DNA from: Paragorgia papillata
Taxonomy: Eukaryota; Cnidaria; Anthozoa; Scleralcyonacea; Coralliidae
Length of the DNA stretch: 64,000 bases
Assembly: GCA_035771165.1 (NCBI GenBank)
Contig: JAWNZC010000002.1
Coordinates: 1,671,501 to 1,735,500 of the forward strand
Reading direction: 5' to 3'
The notes beneath the pieces were generated by a model. It had not been told where the DNA came from. It saw nothing but the letters and a program-made list of their open reading frames with translations, and did not search any database. The position numbers and the translations under genes were made by a program. Shown piece after piece: positions 34,892-48,084 of this stretch. Each line of letters opens with the position of its first letter. Position 1 is the first letter of the stretch.

Positions 34892-36360
34892 AGGGACGGA
34901 CCATTAGATTTTTGAGGGGGGGGTTGGGCAATTACCAAAAAAAAATTCGAGCACAGCCTTATCCTGGGGAAAAAATATCGTGCACAACAAAACCCCCAGA
35001 AAAAAATATCCTGCAAAGTACCATGTTTTCTAAAAAATAGATAAAAATATTTATATAGAGTCCTGAGCAGATTGCCACAAAACAACCAAAATAAATCACA
35101 AGCTATGAATCCATCTTGTTGTTAATATTAAAACACAGACTTGTCAGGTCACTGCTATTAAATAGTGCAACAAACACATTCTGCAGTTTATACTTCCATT
35201 TTAACAATGTAGAGCAGCTGCTCACTAAATACAAAGATATTATTTTGCATTGTAAAAACACAAATATTATTAGTCTCAGGCGCGCAACTAGGGGGGGGGG
35301 GGGGGGTGTGGGGGGGGGTTGCAACCCCTGCCCTTTTTAACCCCTGGCCCTTTTTGTGAGACTTCTAATACTAACGTTAGACATTAGATAAACAGATAAT
35401 TAATCGTCTGTTGTTGTACGCGATACAATTCTCCGCAAATCTGGCGAGACTCAGAGGCTTCTAGCAGTGGAGACCCAGGCGGCAGCTAGGCTGAATATAA
35501 TTAGTGATAAATTTTAAATAATGCGAGACCAAAATAATAAATTTCCGCAACCGAAAATACGAGAAAAGCGTCCTCAAAATGCAGGAAATGCTGTTTCAGA
35601 GACCCAAAATTCAAAAAAATTACGGGGGGCATGCCCCCGGACCCCCCTAGAATCTCTGCTTGGCTTCTACTCCCAAATTGTTTAGAATACTTGGATGACT
35701 TTCCCCCTTTTTTTGCGTTCAACCCCTGCCCCCCTCGAAATTTCTAGTTGCGCCCCTGAGTCTTTTTTAGCGCATAATTTATGATTGTCTATATAATATA
35801 TTCAAATACTTTCTTGTTTTTTATGATAAACTCAACATTTGTATAGCAAAAACATCATTTGTGAAAACATAGATAATATGCAAATGACACTTAATATTTT
35901 AAAGCTCTGTGTGGCCCTTTTCACCAATTTGGTGAAAAATCTCCCACACAACGCATTAAAATAGTATTTAAGTGTCATCTCATATCATATATAGTCAGGG
36001 GTGGATTCAGACTCATCTGATGCATATTTTTCAGGGGGGTGTACCCTTCTTTTACTGTAAAAAATTGCATCATTAACATAAAAAATGTTTGTCATAAATT
36101 ATTAAAATCTCAGTATCCATTGGTTAATGACTGATATGGCCCATTGCGTAATTGCTTTGTGGTTGTATCTGTATCCCTTCTAGTATTGCTATAAACGTAT
36201 TGTATGTGTTGGACATTAACAAACATAGGCTCACAAAAAAATATCCTGCAAGCAAATGATGTCGAAAAAAAATATCCTGCACAACCTCGAGCGAAAAAAA
36301 AATATTCCTGCACCAAAAAATTGGCCAACCCCCCCCTCAAAAATCTAATGGTCCGTCCCT
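34892..36360. mobile_element. Non-autonomous element with AGGGACGGACCATTAGATTT ends
   Basis: AGGGACGGACCATTAGATTT at the left and AAATCTAATGGTCCGTCCCT at the right are exact inverses. Sub-terminal GAAAAAATATC(G/C)TGCACAA occurs near both ends in inverse or direct form. The interior has no transposase, and a second element (35277-35758) is inserted in it. The superfamily is not settled. Confidence 0.8.
35277..35758. mobile_element. Nested element with CAGGGGCGCAACTAG-type ends
   Basis: Left CAGGCGCGCAACTAG, right CTAGTTGCGCCCCTG. AGTCT precedes the left end and follows the right end as a possible 5-bp target duplication. It contains AATTTTTTTGAATTT(T)GGGTCTC and GGGGGCATGCCCCCGGACCC, which resemble the interior of the hAT-like element at 41182-41842, so the two are probably related. 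Confidence 0.7.
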
Positions 36361-37204
36361 AAAGCTGCCATCGTCATAAGAGGATTTAGCCCATGATGAC
36401 GCGAGAATGTAATTGATTAAAGGTTACCTGGCCCATATTTCTTTTGAATTGGGCCAGGGTACCAGGCTAGGCTGGCGCGAGATGAATCAGGAGCGAAGGA
36501 GCGTTGGAGCATGTTGGAGCATGTGGGTTCATACGATAAAATTAGTGAAGATAATGTAGGATATCAGGCATTTGCTGACTTGAAATCAAATATGGCGGGA
36601 AAATTAGACGAAGAACAAGGTGCGATCTAGTATCGTAAACTTCCATGTTAACTGACTAAAATCTGTTGTTTGTTGACCGTTTACTACCCCCAAAAGAAGT
36701 CGGGTTGTTTTTTTGGGAAGATGTGTGTACCCAATTGACCTTTAAAATGGATTTTAAAGTTCGAATCAGTCGTGGAAAGTGTACTTGACGACCGCAATCA
36801 ACTATGGAGGATAAATACGTCTGGGTTACCTGTGCTTAAGCCATTTCAAAGATGGCGCCCAAAGGAATAAAGATTGAAGTCTCGCTTGTTGAAATATTAA
36901 AGCTTATTTTGGAAACTTATTGCAACACTTTGCCGTTCTAGTATTAAACAGGTATTTACTCTATGGTATTTTTACGGGTCTATTTACTGGCTTTAAGTAC
37001 ATGTGCATAAATATTAAACAACATATTTATTTGCTTGGTTTATTGTTGAAAATATCGTCAGAAAATGGGTAATGTACAAATATATAACTTAATATCTATT
37101 TTATAAGCTTTACTTTGGGGTTTTATCATTGAGAAAATCGTAGATCTATTATTTTATTGATTTATCCTCTTTAGTTTTACAACAGCCCCTCCCCCCCCCC
37201 CTCC

Positions 37205-37765
37205 CCTGAGCACCGGTCATGTGCTGTATAAGCGCAAATACCCCAAGCACCCGGTCATGTGCTCTGTCAGCATAAATACCCCAAGCACCTGGTCATGTGC
37301 TCTGTCAGCACAAATACCCCAAGTACCCAGTCATGTGCTCTGTCAGCACAAATACCCCGAGCACGGTCATGTGCTGTATCAGCAAAAATACCCCAAGTAC
37401 CCGGTCATGTGCTCTGTCAGCACAAATACCCCAAGCACCTGGTCATGTGCTGTGTAAGCACAAATACCCCAAGCACCCAGTCATGTGCTGTGTAAGCACA
37501 AATACCCCAAGCCAGGGCCGTCGAGAGCCAGAACGGGCCCCGGGTCATAATTTGCGTGCGGGCCCCTCCGATATTTTTACCAAGGTTTTACTGGGCCCCA
37601 GCGGTAAGTTTTTGATAATTATTATAATATATGATATATCTTCATAAACTGAATTTTTAGCGGGCCCCTTCTGGGACCGGGCCCCGGGGTAATTACCCCA
37701 CCTACTCCCCCCTCTCGACGGTACTGCCCCAAGCACCCAGTCATGTGCTCTGTCAGCACAAATAC
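37205..37765. repeat. 38-bp tandem repeat, interrupted
   Basis: About nine units, each with GTCATGTGCTCTGTCAGCAC and AAATACCCCAAGCACC. The array runs 37205-37512 and resumes at 37727. Each unit contains the palindrome-like AGCACCCGGTCATGTGCT. Several reading frames stay open but only repeat the unit. Confidence 0.92.
37513..37726. mobile_element. 214-bp hAT-like MITE with 8-bp target duplication
   Basis: Ends CAGGGCCGTCGAGAG and CTCTCGACGGTACTG form an imperfect 15-bp inverted repeat. The element is bounded on both sides by CCCCAAGC, part of the 38-bp tandem unit it interrupts. The 8-bp duplication and CAG...CTG ends are typical of the hAT superfamily. The interior is rich in GGGCCCC. Confidence 0.88.
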
Positions 37766-38816
37766 TTGAACTAAATTATTAATATACAGTGTATTTATTT
37801 TAAATATAAAACTGATTGGCTAATGACATCAGTATTTAGTGTACCCCTTGCACTGAGGTGAATAGTGCTTTTCATGCAATCTGATTGGTTCCTCTAGCTC
37901 GGGATATCCTGCACTATTCACCTGCGGGCCTTGTTTACCGAAGCAGGAGATTTTGTAGAAGGCTGATGTAGTAGAATAATGGGAAAAGTCAACAAAATGA
38001 AGTAGAAGAGTGTCCACAGGTATGTTTCTTTACAATAGCCATTAATATTCAAAAGTTGTAAAATCTGTTTTGTCGACAAATATCGAGTACGCTATCAAGT
38101 TGCTAGTGGCTGTGTTTTGTACTGATGAAAATACCGAAAAATATAAGAATGTTAAACTTGTTATTTCATTTATGAGGTACATGTACTGTAAATGCTATAA
38201 TAATTATTCATCTCAGTGGTCAGTGGATAGTGTGGATATTCACCTTGCCCCTTCACGGCTTGGTGAATATCCAGCACTATTCACTGACACTGAATTGTTA
38301 AATAATATGACACTAACGTTTGGCCGATCGTTCTTGCGACGAACCCTGTACCAAGGTTAATTCTTGGGTTCAGTATTAAATCCCTCTTGAGACTCAGTGA
38401 AACACACGCCAAGTTGTAAGCATATATATAACTGCTTTTATTACGATTTAACATGGTTTATATACAGTAGGTTTGATTATACGCCGTGGTTATAGGTCCG
38501 ACACCGCAATACAGTTTATTTCGACTTTGCCTGTCGGATCATTTCAACAACTAGTACAAGTCCGACATTGTTTGGTCTTTGGTTTGAAAGATCCGTGGAA
38601 CAGAACACATGGATATTTACCAATAAAACTGAACTCGTGTGGCACGGCGATCGCCTTCGTCGCACAGAATATGTATTTATAGCGACGTTTCTCGTCCGTA
38701 AGACTCCTAATTTACGGTACATTTACGGTACATTTACGGTATTCGACAGATAAAAAAAAAGAAACGTATATACTCGTTCATTCATTCAAAGAACCTATCA
38801 ACCTAAACTAAAACCA

Positions 38817-38989
38817 CAATCGAAATATAGTAACTTAGGTTAGATATACTGCCGAAACAGAGAACGTAGGAATCTAACGTTTCGAGCGAAGGCCCTTTCT
38901 CTCTGACGAAGGGCCTTCGCTTGAAACGTTAGATTCCTACGTTCTCTGTTTCGGCAGTATATCTAACCTAAGTTACTATATTTCGATTG
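38817..38989. repeat. Near-perfect 173-bp palindrome of the GAAGGGCCTTCGCTCGAAACG family
   Basis: Arms of about 80 bp starting CAATCGAAATATAGTAACTT and ending in the inverse, separated by about 11 bp (TCTCTCTGACG). Each arm holds ATACTGCCGAAACAGAGAAC. Beyond the right arm lies CACTGCCTACGCAGCACGCT, as in other copies. Confidence 0.92.
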
Positions 38990-39833
38990 TTGTTTCTACA
39001 CTGCCTACGCAGCACGCTACTTTTATTAAACTAAAACCAGTTCGAAGCAGAAAACTTAAACTTCCGAGAGTAAGCGTAATTTAAATTCGATCGCAGTAAC
39101 GCCATAGTTTACACTCGTAATCTTTTTCTTTATGACTTTATCGGATCCTCCCGAACAAGGTCCGGTGTCGGACCTATTATATGACGTAACTATATTTCTG
39201 CTAAGGCATACAGTCCTAATAACCGCAAACTACCAATTTAGGTAGACTTCGGATGTCCGTCATTCTTATGCGCGCAGTCATGCTGCAACTTTTGACATGT
39301 CAGTTTAGCAGATGGAGCTAATTAATTAATTACTGACAGAAAATAAACTAGTTATAAGTAAAGTTACTATAAACTTGAAGTAAACGACAAATGTTTTTAA
39401 TGTAAACATGTTTCCGCAAACCATAGTTAATAGTTAACAATCAAACGTGCACAAATCCTTTGTTTTAGCTTTACCAATATTTAAACAGTACGGTTGAGTG
39501 ATTGAACCTAAACGTTGCTATTGGATGATTGCTTCATTATACAGAAAACACAATATGTTCAATAACCGCGTGAAAGTGCAAAAATTTCCATAAGCCTGAA
39601 CAAAAACATAAAACAATGACTTTTGTCGAGCTTCCAAACCATGCTTAGTTTCTATTAACTATGGGCAAACTTATGCCATCTTCAGTACAAGATATGAAAG
39701 AATAATTATGTTTACAGTTTATATACATACGATATGCTAATTAAAATAACAGGATATTGACGCATCTTAATGGATTATATTACAGTAGTGTGATTAGTCT
39801 TATTAATAATCCCCACTTGGCACGTTTTCCTCC

Positions 39834-42003
39834 GTCGGCACTTAATAACATAGGGTGAGGCTACCCTATCGTTCGTGTGTCCCTCGGAAAGGTCTTCGGA
39901 AAATTCTTTGGAAATAATCAAAATGGCGGAATTCAAACCATGAGTGAAAGAAACGCTAATGAAATCAGTTAATCAGTCCGTGATCGGAATGCATCCCAGT
40001 GTTTTCAGTACGGAATATTTGATGTTGACTTTTGGACAGTCGGTTATTGGACTTTTATACAGAAAGACTTGCTTGTAAGTATATTTAAAAGTAAAATAGG
40101 TGGATTAGAATACCCGGTTCAGGGGGGGGTATGCTGCAGTCTCTGAGTGTTATATTATATATTATATATTACATATTACATTTAAGAAATAGAAAATGGC
40201 CGCCCGTGTTTATATAGCATGATGCAAACACGAGAGTGAGTTGGGAGAATTCGAAAGTTTATGTGAACCCGAGCCGTTGGCGAGGGTTTACATAAGTACT
40301 TTCAAATTCTCCCAACTCACTCGAGTGTTCAGGTTATATAAACACAGGGCATCCATTTTCTATTTCTTTTATGAAATACGGCTAAAAAATGTGCCGTGAC
40401 ATCACAACCGTGTTTACATACCCTGATATAAACACGGTAATTGACCAATCACAGCATGTGTAAGACGCAACCTATTTTATAAATATAGATATTAGACAGT
40501 GGCACAATGATATGAATTTTATCTTCGACTGGTGAAAACAAAGAATATAAAATTCATATCTTCAAACAATTCTATTTTCTTTTTATTTAGCACCATGTGC
40601 AGTTTAATGCTTACCTTTGGCTAAGAGTAAAACAAATAAAAAAATAAATAAAATAAACTTTAAAATACAGAAAAAGTAAAATAAAATATTAAAAAATAAA
40701 GTTTTAAATAAGCTATAATTCACATTTTTTCACACCATCCCTGTAATAATATCCTTAACCTTTTGTGGCTATAAGTCAGAAGCAATTTGGAAAAACAGGC
40801 CAGATGGCAGATGGCCAAACTATTTATATTAAAATAGACCTTATAAAATCATTAAAAGTTTATAAACAAAATACAAAATATGATACTTTTAACACCAGAA
40901 TGTCAAAGGTTGATTGAACATATAGATTGATTGAAACTTATAATTTGTTTCCATAACAAATTATTTGAAAACAAATGTAATATAATAATAATATTAATAA
41001 TCATAATAAATAATAATGTGAAAAAATCTGACTATCCAAGTGGGAATCAAACCCAAGATATATCATATATAATATAATATATAAATCATATTATAATATA
41101 CAATAATATGTATAATATATATATATATTATAATATATAATATAACACTCAGCAGAGACTGCAGCATACCCCCCTGACGGGCAGTGGTGTAGCCAAGGGG
41201 GGGCGAGGTGGGGCAACCACCCCCCCCCCCCCAATGGTCTTCCAGGCCATTCCTGTGAAAAGTTTAAATCCGGGGAGAAACTTGTTGAGGGGGGGGGGGG
41301 TAATGATGTTACATAGTGAAGCCTTCAAGGGAGAAGCAAGTTGACTCGTAATGATATTACTATATATTACTGCCCTAGGCCTAGTTCAAGTTCAAACGTC
41401 AAACGCACATAAACCTAACTCAAATTGTCAAGAATGTTTTCCCCGTAATTTAACCTAATTTGCATTGATTTTGGTTCATGTGAAGTTCCAGGTTTGAACT
41501 TGGCCTGAAACTTTTTGATGGGTCAAATTTCAGTTTGGTGTAGTCTAGATGGAAAATATAGCATTACAAGGTCCACATACATACGACTTATCATAAATAA
41601 TTCTCAATAAATTTTGATATGTGTACTACATTGTTTTGGTTTGGAGACAACAAAACTTTGCTATTTATGGCGATCAGTTATTTTTTTAAATCTCGCCTCA
41701 GAATGCGGGAAATGCAGTCTGAGAGATTCTAGAATTCAAAAAATTTCCGGGGGGCATAACCCCGGACCCCCCTAGGAGGCTCGCGTCTTCGACGGTCGAC
41801 AAATTTCGCTCCCCCAAAGACAGAACCCTGGCTACGCCACTGCTGACGGGTATTCACGGACTGATTAACTGATTTCATTAGCGTTTCTTTCACTCATGGT
41901 TTGAATTCCGCCATTTTGATTATTTCCGAAGAATTTTCCGAAGACCTTTCCGAGGGACACACGAACGATAGGGTAGCCTCACCCTATGTTATTAAGTGCC
42001 GAC
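39834..42003. mobile_element. Foldback element with about 150-bp arms, carrying other insertions
   Basis: 39834-39983 and 41854-42003 are near-perfect inverses (for example GTCGGCACTTAATAACATAG). A further inverted block, GGGGGGTATGCTGCAGTCTC, lies at 40123 and 41150-41173, but on the left it is offset by about 127 bp of extra sequence (39984-40110). The centre holds another palindrome (40182-40372) and AT-rich sequence. No transposase seen. Confidence 0.88.
41182..41842. mobile_element. 661-bp hAT-like element with 8-bp target duplication
   Basis: Left end CAGTGGTGTAGCCAAGG and right end CCCTGGCTACGCCACTG are inverse. CTGACGGG flanks both sides (41174-41181 and 41843-41850) as an 8-bp target duplication, typical of hAT. 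It is inserted in the right arm of the foldback element. The interior has poly-C/G runs and GGGGGGCATAACCCCGGACC, with no transposase. Confidence 0.9.
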
Positions 42004-43444
42004 CGTTTTCCTCAGGTTTTCCCAGTGGTAAAACTCGAATTATCTCCTAGTTTTATTTGGGCGTTAAACATCCGGATTATTTCAAATAATCTACTAATAA
42101 TCCTCGAGTTTTCCTTCTTAAGTTTTTAACCCCGTTTAAAGGCACAGTGTCACGATGACGCAAACTTGAAAAAGTTCGCGGACAAATTCAAGTTCACATG
42201 GTTAAAATTATGGTGAATATCACACACGTCAAAACTTGGACTAAATAATCCGCAAGAAAATGCACTAATGAGTTACTTTTTTAACGTTTTAAGAATATTT
42301 CTCCTTTTCTTTGCACACAAATATAATTTTTGTCTCTCGCAAAACTATTAATTAAACGGTAATTTAATACCTGACGCTGGGCCTTTAATAACCTCCACTT
42401 GGTACGTTTTCTTGGATTGTACCCACGACATCACTCACTGTCTTTAGTACTTAATAATGGTAAAATCCGAATTATCTCCTAGTTTTCCTCGGATTTACTC
42501 TTGATAATCCCATCAGGATTGCTAGCGGAAAACTAGTGTTTTCTTTAGGTAATCTAATGAGGAAAACCAGTGAAAAACGTGTGTTTGCATATAATAACCC
42601 CCCATACGGAAAATTCCGGATAATTGCACGTTTTCCACCCATTTTGCCCGAAGGATTATTAGCGTATTATTCCGAATAATCAGCATGGAAAACTTGGATT
42701 GGAATACGCGTGGATTATGCCGCGTTTTCCACGAGTTTTAGGGGGCTTTCGATTACATGGCAAGCGGGCTAGCCCATTTTGCCGGGATCCCGGATGAAAA
42801 TGTTCATGTAATCGTTGGGCGGTCCATCCCGGCAAACCGGCCAACCGGGCTGAAAAACTGTTGAACTCGCTTCGATACGCGTTCGTTTACTTGACTGTGT
42901 GAATAAATAGTGCTGAAAGGAACTGAAATATAACATCAAAACGTTGTTCATGTGTTTCGCGATCATAGCGAAGATTTAATAAACAACTTGGAAAGGCCAA
43001 CGTAAACAACTGACAATTATTACTAACATCAAGCTGCAATTTCTGAAACTAACTAAATTAATTAGTAACTTAGGTTAGATATACTGCCAAAACAGAGAAC
43101 GTAGGAATCTAACGTTTCGAGCGAAGGCCCTTCGTCAGAGAGAAACGTAAATTAATTAGTCTTCGCGAAGACGCTTTCGTGGACTATAACAATCTTTTTA
43201 TTAACGATGGGCTTACAAAATAAATAATAGACTAATTACATGTATATTATATATAGTGTAGAACTGAAGTAAAACTAACGTAATTTTGCCCTTATTTACT
43301 TGATAATTGCGACTGATTTCGGCCTGAAATCATCGCAATAAATAATAAGCGTGGTGTTACCACAAATTCTTGCTTCTATTACAATTTGTCACCATGTGAA
43401 CCATTCAAAGAATTTCCATATGTTCTTAAGAGCACTTAAGTCTT

Positions 43445-43845
43445 AGGGCCTGTTCACATGAGGCGAGTTATCTCGGGGGGGTAGGGATAACTCGGGGGCT
43501 AGGGTCAAAGTTGGCCCTGTTTCACATGATAAAACGAAGCTTCCCGAGTTATCCCTGGCCCCCGAGATAACCCTAGCTTCAAGACCAAATATGGCCCTAA
43601 TATAGACCAAAGTTGACCCTACCCCCTGAGATAACTCGGGTGAAAGCGTTCACATGGAGGTAGGGATAACTCGGGGGCTAGGGTTACCCTATCGTTCCGA
43701 CCGAGTTATCCCTATCCCCCGAGTTATCTCGGTCTCATGTGAACGGTTTACTTTTTTAACATGGAAATAAACTAACACCGAGTTATCTTGGGGGATAGGG
43801 ATAACCCTACCCCCCGAGATAACTCACCTCATGTGAACAGGCCCT
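43445..43845. repeat. 401-bp MITE with AGGGCCTGTTCACATGAGG ends
   Basis: Left AGGGCCTGTTCACATGAGG and right CCTCATGTGAACAGGCCCT are exact inverses. The interior is made of alternating ATAACTCGGGGGCTAGGG and its complement, so the whole element can fold. Related shorter pieces lie at 13594-13790 and 27140-27395. Confidence 0.88.
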
Positions 43846-44058
43846 AAGACTGAGAAATATATAGAGCTAAATGATTAATTACTGACAGAAAATAGGATCA
43901 GAGGATCAGAGAAAGGAAGACTAGTTATAAGCTAAAAATTGTGTTAACATGATGTACTTGGATATTAAGATCAGGCTTTTATTTATTAATGTGTAAGGCT
44001 TCTTTATGTTTAAGCTGTGAAAACACAGATTTAGCGGAGTCTAAAATTTTGAAGTAAT

Positions 44059-44202
44059 ATATCATACACGAGGAGGAGTGTTTCATCAGGATATCCAAAC
44101 ACCGAGACTTTTGTTGAAAACCGAGGCGAAGCCACGAGGTTTTTTAACAATTTCGAGGTGATTTGGAATCTCTGATGAAACATTCCTCCTCGTGTATGAT
44201 AT
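44059..44202. repeat. 144-bp palindrome
   Basis: TATCATACACGAGGAGGAGT with TGTTTCATCA pairs with TGATGAAACATTCCTCCTCG then TGTATGATA. The centre contains ACCGAGGCGAAGCCACGAGGT. Belongs to the same CGAGG-rich style as 33047-33505. Confidence 0.8.
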
Positions 44203-45904
44203 AGCTTCTCAAACAGATCAGTATTTTAAGAGAAAATCGAGGCGAAAGTTGGCTTAATTTATGTAATTTCTTCCTCCGATATCCAAACCACCGTCTCGGT
44301 ACTGATTTCCTTTGTTTTCGGCTCATGAATTATTAATGAGTTTGAGAATTACAAAGAATCACTAAGAGTTTTTGCTCTGATGAGGACATGATTCAGCGCG
44401 TCGAAAGCTCAGCGATAAATGACAAGACGTCTGGGTCAGGCGTTCACTCGGGCTGCTGTCAAAGTGCGGAGATGCTTGGGTCAAAGATACTGATTGTAGT
44501 GTTATTGCAGCAAGCACAAAGTCGAAGCCTGAATCGAAGGCCTCTGGCCTCCGCAGACACTCTATACCGCGCTAGCAACGGTGGGAGTGGGCCGAAGAAG
44601 ACCAGATAGGTGAACATATTTAATGAGGTTATGCAATAACCAAGGTTAACAGCCAAGGAACTGCGCGCAACATATTTGTGTTTTCATAGGCTGAATGTGG
44701 TGCATACTTCACAGAGGTGAACATATTGGTTATACGTCCATGTCCTATTTACACGAATTGCCATCCTTAGGTTAGGTTGTGTGTTGGGGTAAGGCTTTCA
44801 TGAAGTACTTGGGTTATGTAGGACATGGAATTATTACCAACATATTTACGATCCATTCTCGTCCCCAGAGCCTCTCCCGTGCTAGCGCGCGGAAAAGGCT
44901 CTGGGGAAATCCAAACCGGAACGCATGCGTTTAAGTTCGCGGTTTGGGAGTTGGACACGAGATCATCGACAGTTGATAATTTTCGTTTTCGATTCTGGCG
45001 GTTTGGCTGTCTCGTATTAACTCGTTTGACTTTGGCACAATTCTGACTGTGGTAGATTCCGTTCGAAGAAGGTCGTTGTCGAGTGGGGCAAAAGACATTA
45101 AAATTTACGAGTTCGCTTCAGAAGAGTCGCGTCGGAATTTCTTCGTATTTACGGCCTCTTTTAGTAAGTGAAGGTAGTTCTCTTTAATTTGTTGCACCGT
45201 TCGTTTATATTTGACTTGTATATTTCGATGAGATTTTTATTAAATATATACCATACACTGAGCCATACACGAACAGCCTGCAGTGTGTTGTCTATCGTCT
45301 GTCGGTTTCAAATTGCTGTCTGTCTTCTGTCTTTGAGTTTATTATTAAAGAGAAACGGGTTGATTGCTTTCAAAAACGTTCGATTAAATTGTTCGGATTA
45401 GAACTATGATTAGAATTCTGCTTCGTTGTCAGTTTTGGTGTTTCAAATACTGTTTATTTATAAACATTCACTAAGCTCCGTTAATTAGGCATTTGAATTT
45501 GAACAACCAATCAGATCGCGATGTATATGGATTCCCCCAGAGCCTTTTCATGAAAGGCAAAGCTGTTCAACTTTTTGTCTAACTTCAAAAAAGCAAAGAA
45601 CTTACAACAACGGTTTCACTCCATCACACGGCTAACAACTCACCAGAGGTTTGATTAGTAGCGGAAGTAAAAAGTGCAAAAATGCAAAATCGTTACACCC
45701 AAAAAACCCAAAAAAAACTTGCTTGTATTACAATTTGTTACAACGTAAACATTTACAGAATTAGATTTTCTTTGTTTGGGTTTTGAATTGTGTGTGCGTA
45801 GTTGTATGAATTTTTGTCAGGACATGACGAGATGTACACTTTTACCCACTGTGGAAACGCGTTTTATTCTTAATGTTTTATTCTGAAGTGTAGCTTCAAA
45901 CTAG

Positions 45905-46031
45905 ATTAGCACTTTGAAGCCTGACGACGAGCCGCTAGTATTTTATTCTGGCTAACGCCAGAGTATTTTATTCTGGCTAACGCCAGACGATTTTATTCAG
46001 CACAGGGAGAGGTCCAGGCCTCAAAGTGTTA
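45905..46031. repeat. Hairpin-core MITE with two core units
   Basis: AGCACTTTGAAGCCTGACGA at the left, TATTTTATTCTGGCTAACGC twice, AGGCCTCAAAGTGTTAA at the right. It has two tandem cores between paired ends, an intermediate between single-core copies and the long arrays. Confidence 0.8.
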
Positions 46032-46776
46032 AGGCTATAAATCTCGCCGTATTCAGTCCCTATTCACGTATATTTGACCTCTGCTTCTTGTATAAATGAA
46101 ATGTATTCATGGTATTTGCAACGTTTCCGCTTAAATATTTGAGTCAATTGATTAGTGCCTGTAACGGCTTCAATTTCCGTCCCCGGTTTCGCACTTCTAT
46201 TAGGGACTTTTCGAAGTGCGATGGAAACTTCTACGACGTCGTCGCTTAAAGAAAATAATTCAAGTTGCGAAACAAAGAGAATGAATAATTTTACGTCCGT
46301 AGAGTAATCTCAACAGCGTCCTCGTTCTTTATACAACGCCACTTACAACATTTTCACGTCTTCAGGACGACGTCAACTCACCAAAAGATGAGAATTGCAT
46401 TAAGATTGACTTCACTCTTCAATACTGACACTACAATCATTTTAGCAATACTGGGGCGTTTTGAAAGTCATTAAACTAGCTGCAAATATCTAATATAATA
46501 GTGAGTTAGTCGTGACCTTTTTTAATACAAAAAATTATGTTGCTTTTTAACGGCCGTCGTCCTAGCATGGTAAAGTCCCTAGTATGTAGAGACCTAATAG
46601 TACTTCTTTGGAACAATTTAGTAATTTTCTAGAACTATCTAGTAATTTTTTGTTTTTTGACTCCCCCACGGGCTAAAACCGGATAATCCTTTATTGTTTT
46701 ACTCTGTCCACCCACCAGACGATTTTACTCTTCAAGGTAAACTTCTAGAAGGCAAAGGGTTAAGGAAGAGATACCG

Positions 46777-47015
46777 TAGAATTACTTTCGGGGTGCCGCT
46801 ACTTTCGGGTCCGCTACAGTAAAAACCCGCTAACAAGAACCTACCACTATTAAGAACCTCAGGCTGAAATTAAGAATTTATTTATATAAGAATATAAGAA
46901 CCTATCCCAGGCTTATTTGGTAAAATATAGGTTCTTGTTAGCGGGTTTTTACTGTACTTTCGGGGGGCGCTACTTTCGGGGGGCGCTACTTTCGGGGAGC
47001 GCTACTTTCGGGGAG
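46777..47015. repeat. Palindrome followed by 17-bp GGGGCGCTACTTTC tandem repeat
   Basis: TAAAAACCCGCTAACAAGAA near 46822 pairs with TTCTTGTTAGCGGGTTTTTA ending near 46955. On both sides lie units of CTACTTTCGGGGxGC, four or more in tandem after 46955. Confidence 0.75.
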
Positions 47016-48084
47016 CCGTAATATGTAAAGTGGTTTTCATACAGACAAATTCCTCTTTCGACGTCACTTCCGTCAACTTTAACGGCAAAAAAGTCCATGA
47101 AGATGAAATTTTCGCCTGAGAAGATATATTACAAATCTTCTCAGAATGCATGACATAGGCACTTTAAAACGAAACCTTATTTTATAAAAATGGCGTCACT
47201 TTCCCATATAATCATATATGGACAATATTTAACACAACTTCTACTATGCCGGCATGCATACACACTAAAATCAATATTGCGCACTTTTAATATGCCGGTT
47301 TTACGGTGTTTCGACTGAACGTCAAGCCTGCCTAGTTATTTATAAATAAATGTAGTGTGCTGCGTAGGCATGAGTGTCGAACTATTGAAATGCAAATTGC
47401 GTACTTTTAGTACGTAAACAAACGGACTGAACGTAAAACTTGCCTATAGATATGACAATGAAATAAAAGTAGTGTACTGCGTAGACATACAGTATTGAAA
47501 AGCAAATCGAATTAATATAAAAAATAAAACCTCTTAACACGCAACAATTGCCATTATTGACATAAGATTCTCACTGTGCTCACAATAAAAAATAACTGTG
47601 GTTCACTGAGAAATGTTCCGGTGTTTCGATAGTGACTCGACAGTTTTCAACCTTACTCTTTATTGTGTAATGGTATTTGGATTCGTAAAACCCCGATAGG
47701 CCCAATAGGATCGACAACGCCTAATCTAGTAGCTTCTAGACGCATAGGAACGTGTCAAGGACCATAGAGACGTCACTATAAATTTGTCAGGCGGATATCA
47801 GAGCTGTTTGAAGAGCTTTGCATTCTTTTGTAACATTTGTAATTTTTTGTAATATTTAACTTTATACTAAAAAAAACCTAAACTAACCTTATTTATACTG
47901 GATAACTCTGTCAGTTATATCTAAACTGTTATCCTCAGAGGTCCAGTAAGGGCCCACCCTCATTGGTCCAGTGTTACTACAGGAGGAAACCGGAGTACCC
48001 GGAGGAAACCTGTGGTGTTTGGTAGAGTCAAACTGGAAGCACTCTTCTCACATGCGGCCAAGGTGAATTTTTTTTTTAATCAGA

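Noticed and set aside
40182..40372. Possible exon or regulatory palindrome starting AAGAAATAGAAAATGG
   Set aside because: It is a plain palindrome (AGAAATAGAAAATGG / CCATTTTCTATTTCT) inside the foldback element with no splice support.
44388..45401. Four short open frames (60-77 residues)
   Set aside because: No motif, and they overlap inverted sequence such as CCAGAGCCTCTCCCGTGC / CGCGGAAAAGGCTCTGG.
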